64,000 bases of DNA from Hyphomicrobiales bacterium (GTDB lineage: Bacteria > Pseudomonadota > Alphaproteobacteria > Rhizobiales > Rhizobiaceae): the NCBI GenBank assembly GCA_900471925.1, contig UCGV01000017.1:143108-207107 (forward strand). Direction: 5' to 3'. The translations under genes and the position numbers were made by a program. Position 1 is the stretch's first letter; each line of letters begins with the position of its first letter. Shown piece by piece: positions 16,535-25,730 of this stretch. The notes under the pieces are model-generated. The model was not told the origin of the DNA. It worked only from the letters and a program-made list of their open reading frames with translations, and searched no databases.

Positions 16535-17818
16535 TCACAGCAACGGCACTTGCCCAATGCCAACACTGCTTAGCAGCGCGCCCTGGCGGACCAATTCGGA
16601 CTGCACTGCGCGGATCTCCACATGGCCACTGTTGGCGAGATGTGCGCCTGCAATACCAGTTGCTTGTCCAGTCGCGAAAGCAGTCCCCATTACCCTGATT
16701 GCCGCTCCGGCCTTGCGGTCTCCATCGGCATTTCGTCCCGCTGCAAAGAGATTGTGAGTGTCAGCGGAACGCAGGCAAGACATTGGAATTTGGTAGGTCA
16801 TCTTGTCCGGCGGATAGTCAAAGGTACTTTCGAAGTCGCTCCTTTCATGCCATTCGGCGCCCCAAGCGCCGAGGGCAATGCAATCGTCGAACTCCTGACG
16901 GTCCATAACCTGTCTCCACGACAACTGTCCCGCGCTGTTAATGTGCCGCGATTCCCGAGTGCCGAACTCTGGACCCGTAGCGACGAGATAGGCATCCTCG
17001 CAGCCCGGTATTGTTCGAATTGCTTTGAGATATGCCCAGGCCTGTGTGCGGCCAGAAATCTCTGCTGCCGTCATCGAGGCCGAATTCCTCGGGTCGTAAT
17101 CCTCCGATGCAACATAGCACACGAGATCATGAGAAATAGGCATCCGTGCGATGACGCTTCGGTCTTTGGTCAAAATCGTTTCACCGGCTTTTCGGCGACG
17201 TTCCACTGCTGCGATGATGTCGTCTGCGGTGACTTTGACGTTCTGAGGAATCCCACCAAATCGCGTGCCGAGAGTTCCTAGATTGACGGCGCCATCGTTG
17301 CCGTATCGCGTGGACGCACCGCCGAATTCAGCCAAGTCGCATTCTCCGGTGCAGTCAACAAAGGCCGCGCCAGATACGGTGTGTATTCCACCGTGGTCGG
17401 CGTAGGTAAGTGAAACAATGCGATCGTGATCCCGTTCTGCCGAGATAATTGTGCCGCCCAACACTGTATCCACCCCGGCCCCCCGTACAAGATCATCCAG
17501 CACGACCTTTACCGCCTCTGGGTCGAAGACCACAAAGACCCCCCGATGCCGATAGATGTCACTAAGGGCATTTTTAACTTTCAATGCGGAAAGGACCTCG
17601 TCAGCGATGCCGAACACGACCTGCTGTGGCTGGTCGTTGAGCGTGTAGATGCCACAATACGTGATTACGTTTCGCATAGTTGAGGCGCCCCCTAGACATC
17701 CATATTTCTCGACCAACAAGGTCCTTGCACCTAATCGTGCCGAGGCAACTGCGGCGGCAACGCCTGCACTGCCCCCTCCCGCGACAATCACGTCGTAGCT
17801 TTCGGTTGTGCCGACCAT
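16535..17818 (-). CDS. FAD-dependent oxidoreductase (FAD_oxidored family)
   Basis: A 427-residue flavoprotein. The N-terminus has the FAD-binding Rossmann motif VAGGGSAGVAAAVASA, then the family feature LVEKYGCLGGAST. A second conserved segment, FVDCTGECDLAEFGG, is typical of this family, as is the C-terminal FAAGRNADGD. Members are mostly uncharacterised dehydrogenases or hydroxylase-like flavoproteins. The start is placed at the ATG at 17818, where GGAGAG precedes it; two upstream in-frame ATGs lack a site. The gene follows the LysR gene in the same direction after about 150 bp, so it may belong to that regulon. Confidence 0.8.
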   Translation of the reverse strand: MVGTTESYDVIVAGGGSAGVAAAVASARLGARTLLVEKYGCLGGASTMRNVITYCGIYTLNDQPQQVVFGIADEVLSALKVKNALSDIYRHRGVFVVFDPEAVKVVLDDLVRGAGVDTVLGGTIISAERDHDRIVSLTYADHGGIHTVSGAAFVDCTGECDLAEFGGASTRYGNDGAVNLGTLGTRFGGIPQNVKVTADDIIAAVERRRKAGETILTKDRSVIARMPISHDLVCYVASEDYDPRNSASMTAAEISGRTQAWAYLKAIRTIPGCEDAYLVATGPEFGTRESRHINSAGQLSWRQVMDRQEFDDCIALGAWGAEWHERSDFESTFDYPPDKMTYQIPMSCLRSADTHNLFAAGRNADGDRKAGAAIRVMGTAFATGQATGIAGAHLANSGHVEIRAVQSELVRQGALLSSVGIGQVPLL

Positions 17819-17972
17819 GCATCTCTCCATTGACTTGTTGTCTGCGGGTGAACGATTGCCGATCACTCGCACCGTGCAGTGCTGTCGAGAAGAGAGATAT
17901 TCACTGAATCACTTGACGCGAAAGGAGGTATAATCGCCTCGCTGTCAAACGCTATGCAAAGGCTGCACCATA

Positions 17973-18863
17973 TCAGAATGACCCGATATCGCGGTTTAGG
18001 CCGTCCCTGAGAAATTCTAGCAAACTGCTCAATGCTGGCGAAACATGCTTTTTGCGGGGAAGCACGGCTTTCACCCAAAGTTCCGGGAGCGGGTATCCGC
18101 TGAGCAAAGGCACTAACCTTCCGTCTACCATGAAGGACTGCACGATATACTCAGACAGGATCGTGATCCCCATGCCTGAAACCGCAGCCTCAGCGATCAG
18201 GCGACCATCGTTTGAGCTAAATTTTGGTACGACTTCAATTTCCATCGGTGCTTGGTCGGTGTTGAAGACCCAGATCGCTCCTGTGGGAGTGAAACTCAAG
18301 CAATGGTGGTTCGTGAGATCGCGGGGATGGGCCGGCGTCCCCATTCGCGAAAGATAGTCAGGGGAAGCGCAAAGAACTCGTTTTAACCGGCACAGCGTAA
18401 AGTCGGAGACGCTTCCGACAGCGACTGGTCGAGCACCGATTGAGACGTCGAAGCCTGCTTCCTCGGAAACGATAGGATTTTCTGAAACTATGAGTTCTAG
18501 ACGAACCTTCGGATGCTCATTGATAAAGCGCTTCAGCATTGGTCCGAGGAGCATTGCCGTCATTGTAGCGGGCGCACGGATGCGCAGGAAGTCCTCCAGT
18601 TCGGGTTTGCTTCGCGGTGAAACAATCAGATCATCGATTTGTGCAACGATAGAATCAGCGCGCTTTAGGTAAGATCTTCCTACTTCAGTCAATTTCAGGC
18701 TTCTGGTCGAACGCCGAAAGAGCTTGATGCCCAATTGCTCTTCGAGTTGATTGACTCGCTTGGTCAGGACTGATGTCGCGATGCCTTGAGTTCGCGCAGC
18801 AGCGGAGAAGCTTCCTGTTTCGGCCGAAGCTAGAAAAGCCCTCAAAGTCAAGTAGGTATCCAT
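17973..18863 (-). CDS. LysR-family transcriptional regulator
   Basis: A 296-residue LTTR of the GcvA/CrgA-like group. The winged helix-turn-helix occupies residues 1-60 (SFSAAARTQGIATSVLTKRV), followed by the linker helix and an effector-binding domain. It is transcribed away from the ABC/SDR/ALDH genes across a 130-bp gap holding an imperfect palindrome at 18920-18935. LTTRs usually activate the divergent operon with a co-inducer, here perhaps the transported compound or its aldehyde product (inference). Confidence 0.92.
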   Translation of the reverse strand: MDTYLTLRAFLASAETGSFSAAARTQGIATSVLTKRVNQLEEQLGIKLFRRSTRSLKLTEVGRSYLKRADSIVAQIDDLIVSPRSKPELEDFLRIRAPATMTAMLLGPMLKRFINEHPKVRLELIVSENPIVSEEAGFDVSIGARPVAVGSVSDFTLCRLKRVLCASPDYLSRMGTPAHPRDLTNHHCLSFTPTGAIWVFNTDQAPMEIEVVPKFSSNDGRLIAEAAVSGMGITILSEYIVQSFMVDGRLVPLLSGYPLPELWVKAVLPRKKHVSPALSSLLEFLRDGLNRDIGSF

Positions 18864-18919
18864 CTCGACGCCCCATCTATTATATCGCGTTTCGCGCTAA
18901 CTGATTTCCGCAATACGTC

Positions 18920-18935
18920 TATTCTGTACGAAATA
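18920..18935. promoter_or_regulatory. Possible LysR-type operator
   Basis: The sequence TATTCTGTACGAAATA is an imperfect palindrome around GTAC, with the T-N11-A pattern of LTTR boxes. It sits between the divergent LysR and ABC-transporter genes, where an activation site is expected. Confidence 0.4.
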
Positions 18936-18993
18936 GCGCCGTGCGATAAAGGAAATCAATGGAAAAAGGGTTTCGTGTCTTCAGGGAGGAAAT

Positions 18994-20010
18994 ATGAACC
19001 GCTTCACCACCTTATTTGGCATTGCGATTTCAGGAACTATTCTGGCGTCGAACGCGCTGGGCGCGGATCCACTTCGTGTCTGTGTCTTGAGATTTACATC
19101 GTCGTCGTCAGCCTATCTTGCGCTTGATAAGGGCTACTACGCCGACGAAAATCTCGACGTGAAGCTGAACTTCTTCGACGCCGCCCAGCCCGTGGCGGTC
19201 GCCGTTTCCGCCGGCTCCTGTGACGTAGGAATTACGGGCTTTACTGCCGGCATGTATAATCTTGCAGGAAAAGGGGCGTTGAAGATTATCGCAGGAGAGG
19301 CATGGGAAGAGCCTCGCTACCAATTCATTGGCTACGTGGCTTCCAACACAGCGTATGAAGCAGGCCTGAAGTCGATAAAGGATTTGCCGGGCCACCGGTT
19401 TGGCGTCACCCAACTAGGTTCGACGTTTCACTATAATGTGGGCATGTTGGCCGAAAAATACGGGTGGCAGGAAAAAGCAGTTGCGGTGTTGCCGTTGCAG
19501 TCTGTCGCCAACATGATAGCAAGCGTTAAATCTGGAGCCGTCGACGCCACCGCGTTGCCATCATTTGTCGCCACCCCTTTGAGCAAAGCTGGAGCAGTCA
19601 AGTTACTTGGTTGGGTTTCAGACGAGACGCCGTGGCAAGTGTCAGGCGTTTTTGCCTCGACGGCGCTCATCTCAAAAAATCGGGAAGTACTCCAGCGCTT
19701 CGTTAAGGCCTACACACGAGCTACCGCGGAATACGATGCCGCCTTCAACCACTTAGACGCCAACGGCGCGCACATTATCAGCAAAGATGCCGAGGCGCTT
19801 TTCCCAATAATAATGAAATACACCAACACGACCGAGGAACAGGTCCGCGGCGGCATGCCTTATGTCAGCCCCACGGGCAGTTTCAACGTCGGCAATATCG
19901 CAGCGCAACTGAAATGGTACGAAAAGCAAGGCTTTGTCGATAGCGGCATTACGGTTGATAACGTCGTCGATACTTCTTTTGTCAGCGTCGTCAAAGACAA
20001 CTTCAAGTAG
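18994..20010 (+). CDS. ABC transporter substrate-binding protein (NMT1/THI5, SsuA/TauA type)
   Basis: A 338-residue periplasmic binding protein. A signal peptide ends near NALGA-D. The NMT1-like fold follows, with the family stretches ALDKGYYADENLDVKL and DVGITGFTAG. Relatives bind sulfonates, taurine, nitrate, pyrimidine precursors or aromatic acids. GGAGGAAAT directly precedes the ATG at 18994. It is the first gene of a transporter operon that continues into alcohol and aldehyde dehydrogenase genes, which favours an aromatic or alcohol-bearing ligand over taurine (inference). Confidence 0.9.
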   Translation: MNRFTTLFGIAISGTILASNALGADPLRVCVLRFTSSSSAYLALDKGYYADENLDVKLNFFDAAQPVAVAVSAGSCDVGITGFTAGMYNLAGKGALKIIAGEAWEEPRYQFIGYVASNTAYEAGLKSIKDLPGHRFGVTQLGSTFHYNVGMLAEKYGWQEKAVAVLPLQSVANMIASVKSGAVDATALPSFVATPLSKAGAVKLLGWVSDETPWQVSGVFASTALISKNREVLQRFVKAYTRATAEYDAAFNHLDANGAHIISKDAEALFPIIMKYTNTTEEQVRGGMPYVSPTGSFNVGNIAAQLKWYEKQGFVDSGITVDNVVDTSFVSVVKDNFK

Positions 20011-20051
20011 TTGCCGGCGCTCTGATAATGAGACGTCACAGGAAATTATCC

Positions 20052-20825
20052 ATGGACTTAACCGTCGATAATATAAGCCACCGGTATGGTGACATGACCG
20101 CGCTGCAGCAGATCTCGTTCGAGGTGAAAGGCGGCGAAATCGTATGCCTCATAGGACCGTCGGGCTGCGGAAAGTCGACACTGCTGGGGATCATCGGAGG
20201 ACTGATCGCACCGACATCTGGAGAAGTACGATTAAGGGGAACGGCACCAGCCGGCTCACTCAACCCCCTAACCTATGTTTTCCAAGACTTCGCTTTGCTG
20301 CCGTGGCGGACCGTGCGCGGGAATGTAAAGCTTGCGCTCGAAGAACATCGGCTCTCTCGCGATGAGATGCGTTCCCGCGTTGATCGGGCGCTTGAAATGT
20401 GCGGTCTCGTTGATTTTTCCGAGGCTCTGCCGAAGCAACTGTCCGGCGGGATGAGGCAGCGTGTCGGTATCGCCAGAGCGATCGCAGTAACGCCCGCCCT
20501 GCTGCTGTTGGACGAGCCGCTGTCCGCCCTCGACGCGCAAACGCGCGATCTACTGATCGAAGATCTTCTCGATATCTTCAAGCGCGAGATGGCAACAGGA
20601 GTTTGGGTCACCCACAATCTTGATGAAGCGTTGCGCGTTGGGGACAAGATTGTGGTGCTGTCTCGTCGTCCGGGCAAGTTGAAGAAAATCGTATCGGTCG
20701 ATATAGATCGCGAAAAGCGTACTTTGCCTGAATCGGCGATTGAAATGGCCCGCCTTCACAACGAGCTTTGGTCGCTGATCAAGGAGGAAGCCGTTATGGC
20801 CGACCGGGAGGTTGCGCATGCCTGA
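20052..20825 (+). CDS. ABC transporter ATP-binding protein (SsuB/TauB type)
   Basis: A 257-residue ATPase. Walker A is GPSGCGKST, the Q-loop lies in FQDFALLPWRTV, the signature is LSGGMRQRV and Walker B is LLLLDEPLSALD, then VTHNLDEAL with the switch histidine. FQD...LPW is typical of the nitrate/sulfonate/taurine transporter family. AGGA lies 8 bp before the ATG at 20052; an ATG eight codons upstream has no binding site. It energises the permease encoded next. Confidence 0.93.
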   Translation: MDLTVDNISHRYGDMTALQQISFEVKGGEIVCLIGPSGCGKSTLLGIIGGLIAPTSGEVRLRGTAPAGSLNPLTYVFQDFALLPWRTVRGNVKLALEEHRLSRDEMRSRVDRALEMCGLVDFSEALPKQLSGGMRQRVGIARAIAVTPALLLLDEPLSALDAQTRDLLIEDLLDIFKREMATGVWVTHNLDEALRVGDKIVVLSRRPGKLKKIVSVDIDREKRTLPESAIEMARLHNELWSLIKEEAVMADREVAHA

Positions 20826-21669
20826 CGACATCAAAATGGTAGAGCGCGCATCCTCGGCTTCGATGATCGCTGGAAAGAACAGAGAAGGAAAAAACGTTGT
20901 TTCCTTCCGCGGCGGTGGATTTTCTCCATCGCCGAACGCTTTGACGGGATGGGCAACACTGGTCGCCCTCGTCGTCATCTGGCAGTCGGCATCGACATCC
21001 GGATATTTGTCACCCCTCGTCCTACCCAGCCCAATAGCGGTAGCCCGAGCCTTCGTCAGCATGACAACGGCCGATAATTTTATCGACCAAGTGAGCGCTT
21101 CATTGATGCGCGTGCTGATGGGATGGTTCCTAGGGACGATCGCGGGATTGGCTGTCGGTTTGGCCATGGGCATATTTTCGTTTGCTCGCGCCAGCGCCTT
21201 GCCCATCATCTCGGGAATTTATCCCATTCCGATGATCGCCATTTTGCCACTCCTGATCGTTTGGCTGGGGATCGGGGAAGCGTCTAAAACGGCCGTCATC
21301 GTACTAGGCGTTTTCTCTCCGACGGTAATCAGCACGTTCAGCGCGGTTGATAACGTTCCACGCAGCCTAATCCGAATGGGGCAAAGCTTTGGACTGTCGT
21401 GGCGCTCGATTGTGCTGAAAATCATCCTGCCAGGTGCTTCGCCAGGCATCCTCGCGACATTCAGAATTACAGCCGCAATCGCACTCATATTGCTCGTTTC
21501 TGCCGAGATGATCGGCGCGGAATACGGGATCGGCGCACTAATCCTGCTCGCGGGAAACCTGATGCAGACAGACAAACTGGTCGCAGGCGTAATCATGCTT
21601 TCCACCACCGGATTGGCAATCTCCTGGCTCCTGAGTCGCTTGGAGAGGGCGTTGTTAAAGTGGCGCTGA
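20818..21669 (+). CDS. ABC transporter permease (SsuC/TauC type)
   Basis: A 283-residue inner-membrane permease with about six helices in the BPD_transp_1 fold. The ATPase-contacting EAA loop is around RMGQSFGLSWRSIVLKIILPGASP. GGGAGG lies 6 bp before the ATG at 20818, which overlaps the ATPase gene by 8 bp, a sign of coupled translation. It completes a three-part uptake system with the two upstream genes. Confidence 0.93.
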   Translation: MPDDIKMVERASSASMIAGKNREGKNVVSFRGGGFSPSPNALTGWATLVALVVIWQSASTSGYLSPLVLPSPIAVARAFVSMTTADNFIDQVSASLMRVLMGWFLGTIAGLAVGLAMGIFSFARASALPIISGIYPIPMIAILPLLIVWLGIGEASKTAVIVLGVFSPTVISTFSAVDNVPRSLIRMGQSFGLSWRSIVLKIILPGASPGILATFRITAAIALILLVSAEMIGAEYGIGALILLAGNLMQTDKLVAGVIMLSTTGLAISWLLSRLERALLKWR

Positions 21670-21746
21670 AGGTTTCGTCGATCAGTATGACAAGTCAAAC
21701 GATATGGGTGCATGCGATCAGAAGTTGATCTTGATGCAGGGAAGTG

Positions 21747-22526
21747 ATGTTTAAAAACAAAAAAATCATCGTAACTGGCGTGTCTTCGGGCATCGGAGCT
21801 GAAACAGCCAGACAGCTAAAGGCACTTGGCGCGATTATAATCGGCGTGGATCGAAACGAGCCGAAAGAAGCGCTCGATTCATTCCATAAAGTTGACTTGG
21901 CTGACGAAACAGCGATCGACATCGCGGTTGAAGTGCTGCGGGCCGAAAGAGCTCATGGATTGGCCAACATCGCCGGCGTTCCGCCGACGGCCCCCGCAGA
22001 CCTCGTGTTAAAGGTCAATCTTGTCGGGCTGAAGCGCTTAACTTTGGGTTTAGTGAGTAGTCTTGCCGATGAGGCCTCGATTGTAAATCTCGCCTCGCTC
22101 GCGGGGCGTGGATGGGAAACCGAAGTTGAAAAGATCAAAGCAGCAGAAGGACTAACTCATAGGGATGTTTTCAGCTTTTGTGCCGCTCATGGGATAAACA
22201 AGGATTCAAGCTATTTCTTCACGAAACAGGCGCTTGTTGCCTGGACATTGGAGAACCGCTGGACCTGGCGGTCGCGCGGCATACGTATGAACGCCGTCAG
22301 TCCTGGCCCCGTGGAAACGCCGATTTTGGGTGATTTTATCGAAACGCTCGGCGACCGTTATCAAAAGAACATGCAGGTGATGGATCGCCCCGCCAACCCA
22401 GGCGATATAGCGCCGGTGGTCGTATTTTTGTTGTCCGGTGAATCTGCGTGGTTGCGCGGTATCAACATAGCTGCTGATGGCGGGATGAGCGCCTACCTCG
22501 ATGCAGCCTCCAGCGGACTCTCCTGA
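21747..22526 (+). CDS. Short-chain dehydrogenase, coniferyl-alcohol/3-alpha-hydroxysteroid dehydrogenase-like
   Basis: A 259-residue SDR of the shorter HsdA/CalA-like group. The cofactor motif is TGVSSGIG, the aspartate in GVDRNE favours NAD, and the catalytic residues are in NLASLAGRGW (Ser) and SYFFTK (Tyr, Lys). The insertion between the Ser and the Tyr (about 40 residues) is typical of the 3-alpha-hydroxysteroid and coniferyl-alcohol dehydrogenases. With the downstream aldehyde dehydrogenase it could carry an alcohol through the aldehyde to the acid. AGGG precedes the ATG at 21747; a GTG three bases upstream is possible. Confidence 0.85.
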   Translation: MFKNKKIIVTGVSSGIGAETARQLKALGAIIIGVDRNEPKEALDSFHKVDLADETAIDIAVEVLRAERAHGLANIAGVPPTAPADLVLKVNLVGLKRLTLGLVSSLADEASIVNLASLAGRGWETEVEKIKAAEGLTHRDVFSFCAAHGINKDSSYFFTKQALVAWTLENRWTWRSRGIRMNAVSPGPVETPILGDFIETLGDRYQKNMQVMDRPANPGDIAPVVVFLLSGESAWLRGINIAADGGMSAYLDAASSGLS

Positions 22527-22546
22527 GTAATAAAAGAGGATACGCC

Positions 22547-23992
22547 ATGCATACTCCGATTTCCGACGGGAAAGCCGACATGACGCTCAACGAACGACGT
22601 GTGTACGAACGCCTCGATCCCCTAACCGGAAAAGTTGCGACGGTTGCCCCTGCTGCCTCCGTGGCGGACGCTCTTAAAATAGCGAAATCAGCCGGCGACG
22701 CGTTTCCTCAATGGTCAAAGACGAGCCCGGCTCAACGACGCCTTCTTCTGTTGAAAGCCGCTGAGGCATTACAGGCTATGACCCCCGAAATCATCTCAAC
22801 CGCTATGGCTGAAACTGGTGCGACAGCGAACTGGACCAGTTCCAATTGTATGGCTGCGGTCGAGATGCTGCGCGAGGCAGCCGCAATAACTACACAGATA
22901 ACGGGCGAAATTATCCCCTCCAACAAGCCCGGCACCTTGGCGATGGCGCAGCGCAAGCCGCTCGGCGTTTGCCTTGGCATCGCACCATGGAATGCGCCGG
23001 TTATCTTGGGCACACGCGCAGTTTCGACTGCGATTGCGTGCGGCAACACCGCTATCTTGAAGGCTTCGGAGATGTGCCCAGCGACGCATCTCGCCATTGG
23101 CGAGGCGTTTCGGCGGGCTGGCTTTCCAGACGGTGTCATGAACGTGATCACCAACGACCCGAAGGATGCCGCAGACGTCGTCGCCGCACTGATTGCCGCA
23201 CCTCAAGTCCGGCATATTAATTTTACTGGCTCGACCGGGATAGGTCGGATCATTGCGCAGAAAGCAGCAGGATATCTTAAGCCTGTTCTTCTGGAATTGG
23301 GTGGAAAGGCTCCCCTCATCATCCTTGACGACGCGGACCTGGAGGCGGCTGTCAACGGCGCAGTCTTCGGTGCCTTCCTCAATCAGGGCCAGATCTGCAT
23401 GTCAACCGAACGAATTATCGTCCATGCTGCGATTGCGGACCGCTTCATCGACGCCCTAGCACATAAAACAAGCACGTTGACTGCCGGAGACCCACGCAAA
23501 CAGACTGTGCTTGGTTCAATGATCACTCCCGAAGCTGCCAAGAAGATGGACGCGATCATAGCCGACGCTATAGCAAGGGGCGGCAACATCGTTGTAGGCG
23601 GGCGCCGAGAAGGTGCAGTTGTCGAGCCCACTTTGATCGGAAACGTGCGTGCGGACATGACCATTTATTCCGATGAAAGCTTTGGCCCCGTAAAGCCGAT
23701 CATCCGTGTCAACGATGACGCTGAAGCAATTCGGGTGGCAAACGATACGCCCTATGGACTTTCGGCGGCAGTTTACAGCGCAAACATTCAGCGGGCTATG
23801 GCCGTGGCGGACCAGATTGAAAGCGGCATCTGCCACATCAACGGACCAACCGTAGGCGCAGAGGCTCATATACCCTTCGGTGGTGTGAAGGATTCCGGAT
23901 ATGGACGGTTCGGAGGCAAAGCAGGGATCGACGCCTTTACGTCGATCCGCTGGGTCACAGTTGAGAACCCACAGCAGACCTATCCGTTTTAA
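22547..23992 (+). CDS. Aldehyde dehydrogenase, vanillin/salicylaldehyde dehydrogenase-like
   Basis: A 481-residue NAD(P)-dependent aldehyde dehydrogenase. The catalytic cysteine is in NQGQICMSTERI, the general-base glutamate in LLELGGKAP, and the cofactor-binding segment is FTGSTGIGRII. The NQGQICMSTER form is common in enzymes acting on aromatic aldehydes (vanillin, salicylaldehyde). It lies 20 bp downstream of the SDR gene in the same operon, so it probably oxidises the aldehyde the SDR makes. The exact substrate is not established. Confidence 0.92.
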   Translation: MHTPISDGKADMTLNERRVYERLDPLTGKVATVAPAASVADALKIAKSAGDAFPQWSKTSPAQRRLLLLKAAEALQAMTPEIISTAMAETGATANWTSSNCMAAVEMLREAAAITTQITGEIIPSNKPGTLAMAQRKPLGVCLGIAPWNAPVILGTRAVSTAIACGNTAILKASEMCPATHLAIGEAFRRAGFPDGVMNVITNDPKDAADVVAALIAAPQVRHINFTGSTGIGRIIAQKAAGYLKPVLLELGGKAPLIILDDADLEAAVNGAVFGAFLNQGQICMSTERIIVHAAIADRFIDALAHKTSTLTAGDPRKQTVLGSMITPEAAKKMDAIIADAIARGGNIVVGGRREGAVVEPTLIGNVRADMTIYSDESFGPVKPIIRVNDDAEAIRVANDTPYGLSAAVYSANIQRAMAVADQIESGICHINGPTVGAEAHIPFGGVKDSGYGRFGGKAGIDAFTSIRWVTVENPQQTYPF

Positions 23993-24083
23993 ATCCCACT
24001 GATTATAGGTCTCGCGATAGCCGTTTTGATCGCGCTATCTGCCGGGGGTTGGTTTTATTCAACGACTCTCAGACCTCCGAACC

Positions 24084-24485
24084 TCATTGCGAGCCTTGGC
24101 CGTCAGCTTCATTTTCGGCGGGCTTCGGGAGATACACTTCAGGAGCAGAATCACGAAGCAGCAGGCGGGACCCGACCTCGACGATCGATCTGATTGCGGG
24201 AAGCAACTCTTTACCTAACGGCGTCAGTGCATACTCGACGGTGGGTGGAGACGTTGCTAACACGCTGCGGGTTAGAACTCCACGCTGCTCAAGATCGCGT
24301 AGCCTGCTCGTCATCACCTTTGCTGAGATAAATGGGCTGTCGCGTCTAAGTTCGGAGAAGCGCCGGGGACCTTCGCTGATTGACCATAGCAATTCCGGTG
24401 TCCATTGGCCGCCAAGTAGACCCATACACCGTGACATAGGGCAACCTGGAAGCGGTTTGACTTTTGATCGCATTCTCAGAACCAT
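24084..24485 (-). CDS. HxlR-family winged-helix regulator
   Basis: A 133-residue HxlR/YtfH-type regulator. The family pattern CP(x)xRxMGLLGGQWTPELLW is followed by the recognition region FSELRRDSPFISAKVMTSRLRDLEQRG, given here by its ends FSELRR and DLEQRG. C15 and C20 near the N-terminus could sense electrophiles or oxidation, as in several family members. GGTAAC occurs in its upstream region and four times upstream of the YtfG-like gene 1.2 kb away, so both are candidate targets. The two gene families are neighbours in E. coli as well (ytfH/ytfG). Confidence 0.9.
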   Translation of the reverse strand: MVLRMRSKVKPLPGCPMSRCMGLLGGQWTPELLWSISEGPRRFSELRRDSPFISAKVMTSRLRDLEQRGVLTRSVLATSPPTVEYALTPLGKELLPAIRSIVEVGSRLLLRDSAPEVYLPKPAENEADGQGSQ

Positions 24486-25023
24486 GTCATGACCTTCAGA
24501 CCGATTTCCGCATATCTAGTACGGAGCCCAGATTACCACAAGTCATATGGTTTCAAAAGGTAACGAACAAAATCGCTTCGGTGCTGATTGAGACGAGATA
24601 TGGTACTATCGGAACCCCGAAGAAGTTCGTCACGACAATGCGTGTCAGTGCGGTTCTCTCAACCACGTAGGTGTGTCGATCTTCGCACCGGTAACAGACC
24701 GTCAGAGCTGCGCGAGAATACTGTCGTCTATATGAATCGAGCACGAGTGCTTTGATGCAATGCGACGGAACAGAGGCGCCAATGAGTCCAACCCGATCAT
24801 CGCCATAAAATTGGCCGCAGTCGGCGTCGATGAGTCACTTCCATCGAGGTATTAGCATCGGCGATCGGCCGCTAGTGTACGAATGCACACCAGTCATGGA
24901 CTTCCGTAGGCACTCTCGCCGAAGGAGCCGACAGTGTGCTCTAGGCACATCCTGCGGCACCTTCTGCCATGACGACCTCTGTAACAGGTCACGCTTGTAC
25001 ATGGGCTTAGGCCGCAAACCTTG
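24486..25023. other. Intergenic region, 538 bp, no gene recognised
   Basis: The region lies between the HxlR gene and a membrane-protein gene on the same strand. It includes a GGTAAC-like site near 24560 in the HxlR promoter area. Short frames on both strands have no known motifs. It may hold decayed coding sequence. Confidence 0.45.
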
Positions 25024-25545
25024 TCACGGACGGAGCCTCCCGCTGCGGATAATAAGCGCGATCGGCAGTCCGAGGCCGAACATATGGATCAACAGGGCTG
25101 GCACGAAAGGCATTGGTGATATCGATGCGGGCGTAGTGAAGATGCTGAGAGGTAACACGACCAGACCCATAAAGAAGAATACGATAAGGCCGAGCACAGG
25201 ACCGCCAATCCACGGCAAGCGGTTCACCACTGGAAACAACCATGCAATCAGCGCGTAAGCAACGGCGGGGACGACCGATACGAAGAAGTGGAGCAGCGTT
25301 CCTACGAATAAGCCGATGGCGCCAGCGTATGCGGCCATACCCATGACGCTGCTGGCCGCCAATTGCATAGCCGGTACAACCCCAACGCCGCGCGCCGATT
25401 GCAAAATCAAAACCGGAATGAGTACGATAATGCCGGAGGCAAGGCCAGCGACCACTCCGGCGACGATCGCGCGGCCGAATCGATGGCTGCTAGACCCCGG
25501 TCGTTCTGTTGTTGTGCGATTTTTTGCTTGGCGGATGGTCTGCAT
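25024..25545 (-). CDS. Four-helix integral membrane protein of unknown function
   Basis: A 173-residue protein with a basic N-terminus of about 25 residues, then four predicted membrane helices (near 26-48, 63-87, 88-108 and 115-138) and a final hydrophobic stretch ending in RSGRLRP. The spacing and glycine-rich first helix suggest a compact inner-membrane protein. I do not recognise a catalytic motif. GAGGAAAA precedes the ATG at 25545. It sits between the HxlR gene and the YtfG-like gene on the same strand, so stress-related co-expression is possible. Confidence 0.7.
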   Translation of the reverse strand: MQTIRQAKNRTTTERPGSSSHRFGRAIVAGVVAGLASGIIVLIPVLILQSARGVGVVPAMQLAASSVMGMAAYAGAIGLFVGTLLHFFVSVVPAVAYALIAWLFPVVNRLPWIGGPVLGLIVFFFMGLVVLPLSIFTTPASISPMPFVPALLIHMFGLGLPIALIIRSGRLRP

Positions 25546-25730
25546 GAGGGGTTTTCCTCTTCTACGTCTTGATGATCTGGAATCTGATTGCGTGAATAGG
25601 CGGCAATAGCGCCACGCGACTGGCTTGCCATGACACCATTCGGCGAGGACGAGGTCGAAATCGCGTCGGACTTCGACCTCTTCTTTTTTAAATGCCCTGC
25701 TGACCTAACGTCATCCAGGAACAATAGTCT

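Noticed and set aside
16051..16566. Minus-strand frame of 171 codons between sdaA and the FAD oxidoreductase
   Set aside because: There is no binding site, no family, and a composition like chance frames. A decayed gene cannot be excluded, but cannot be supported either.
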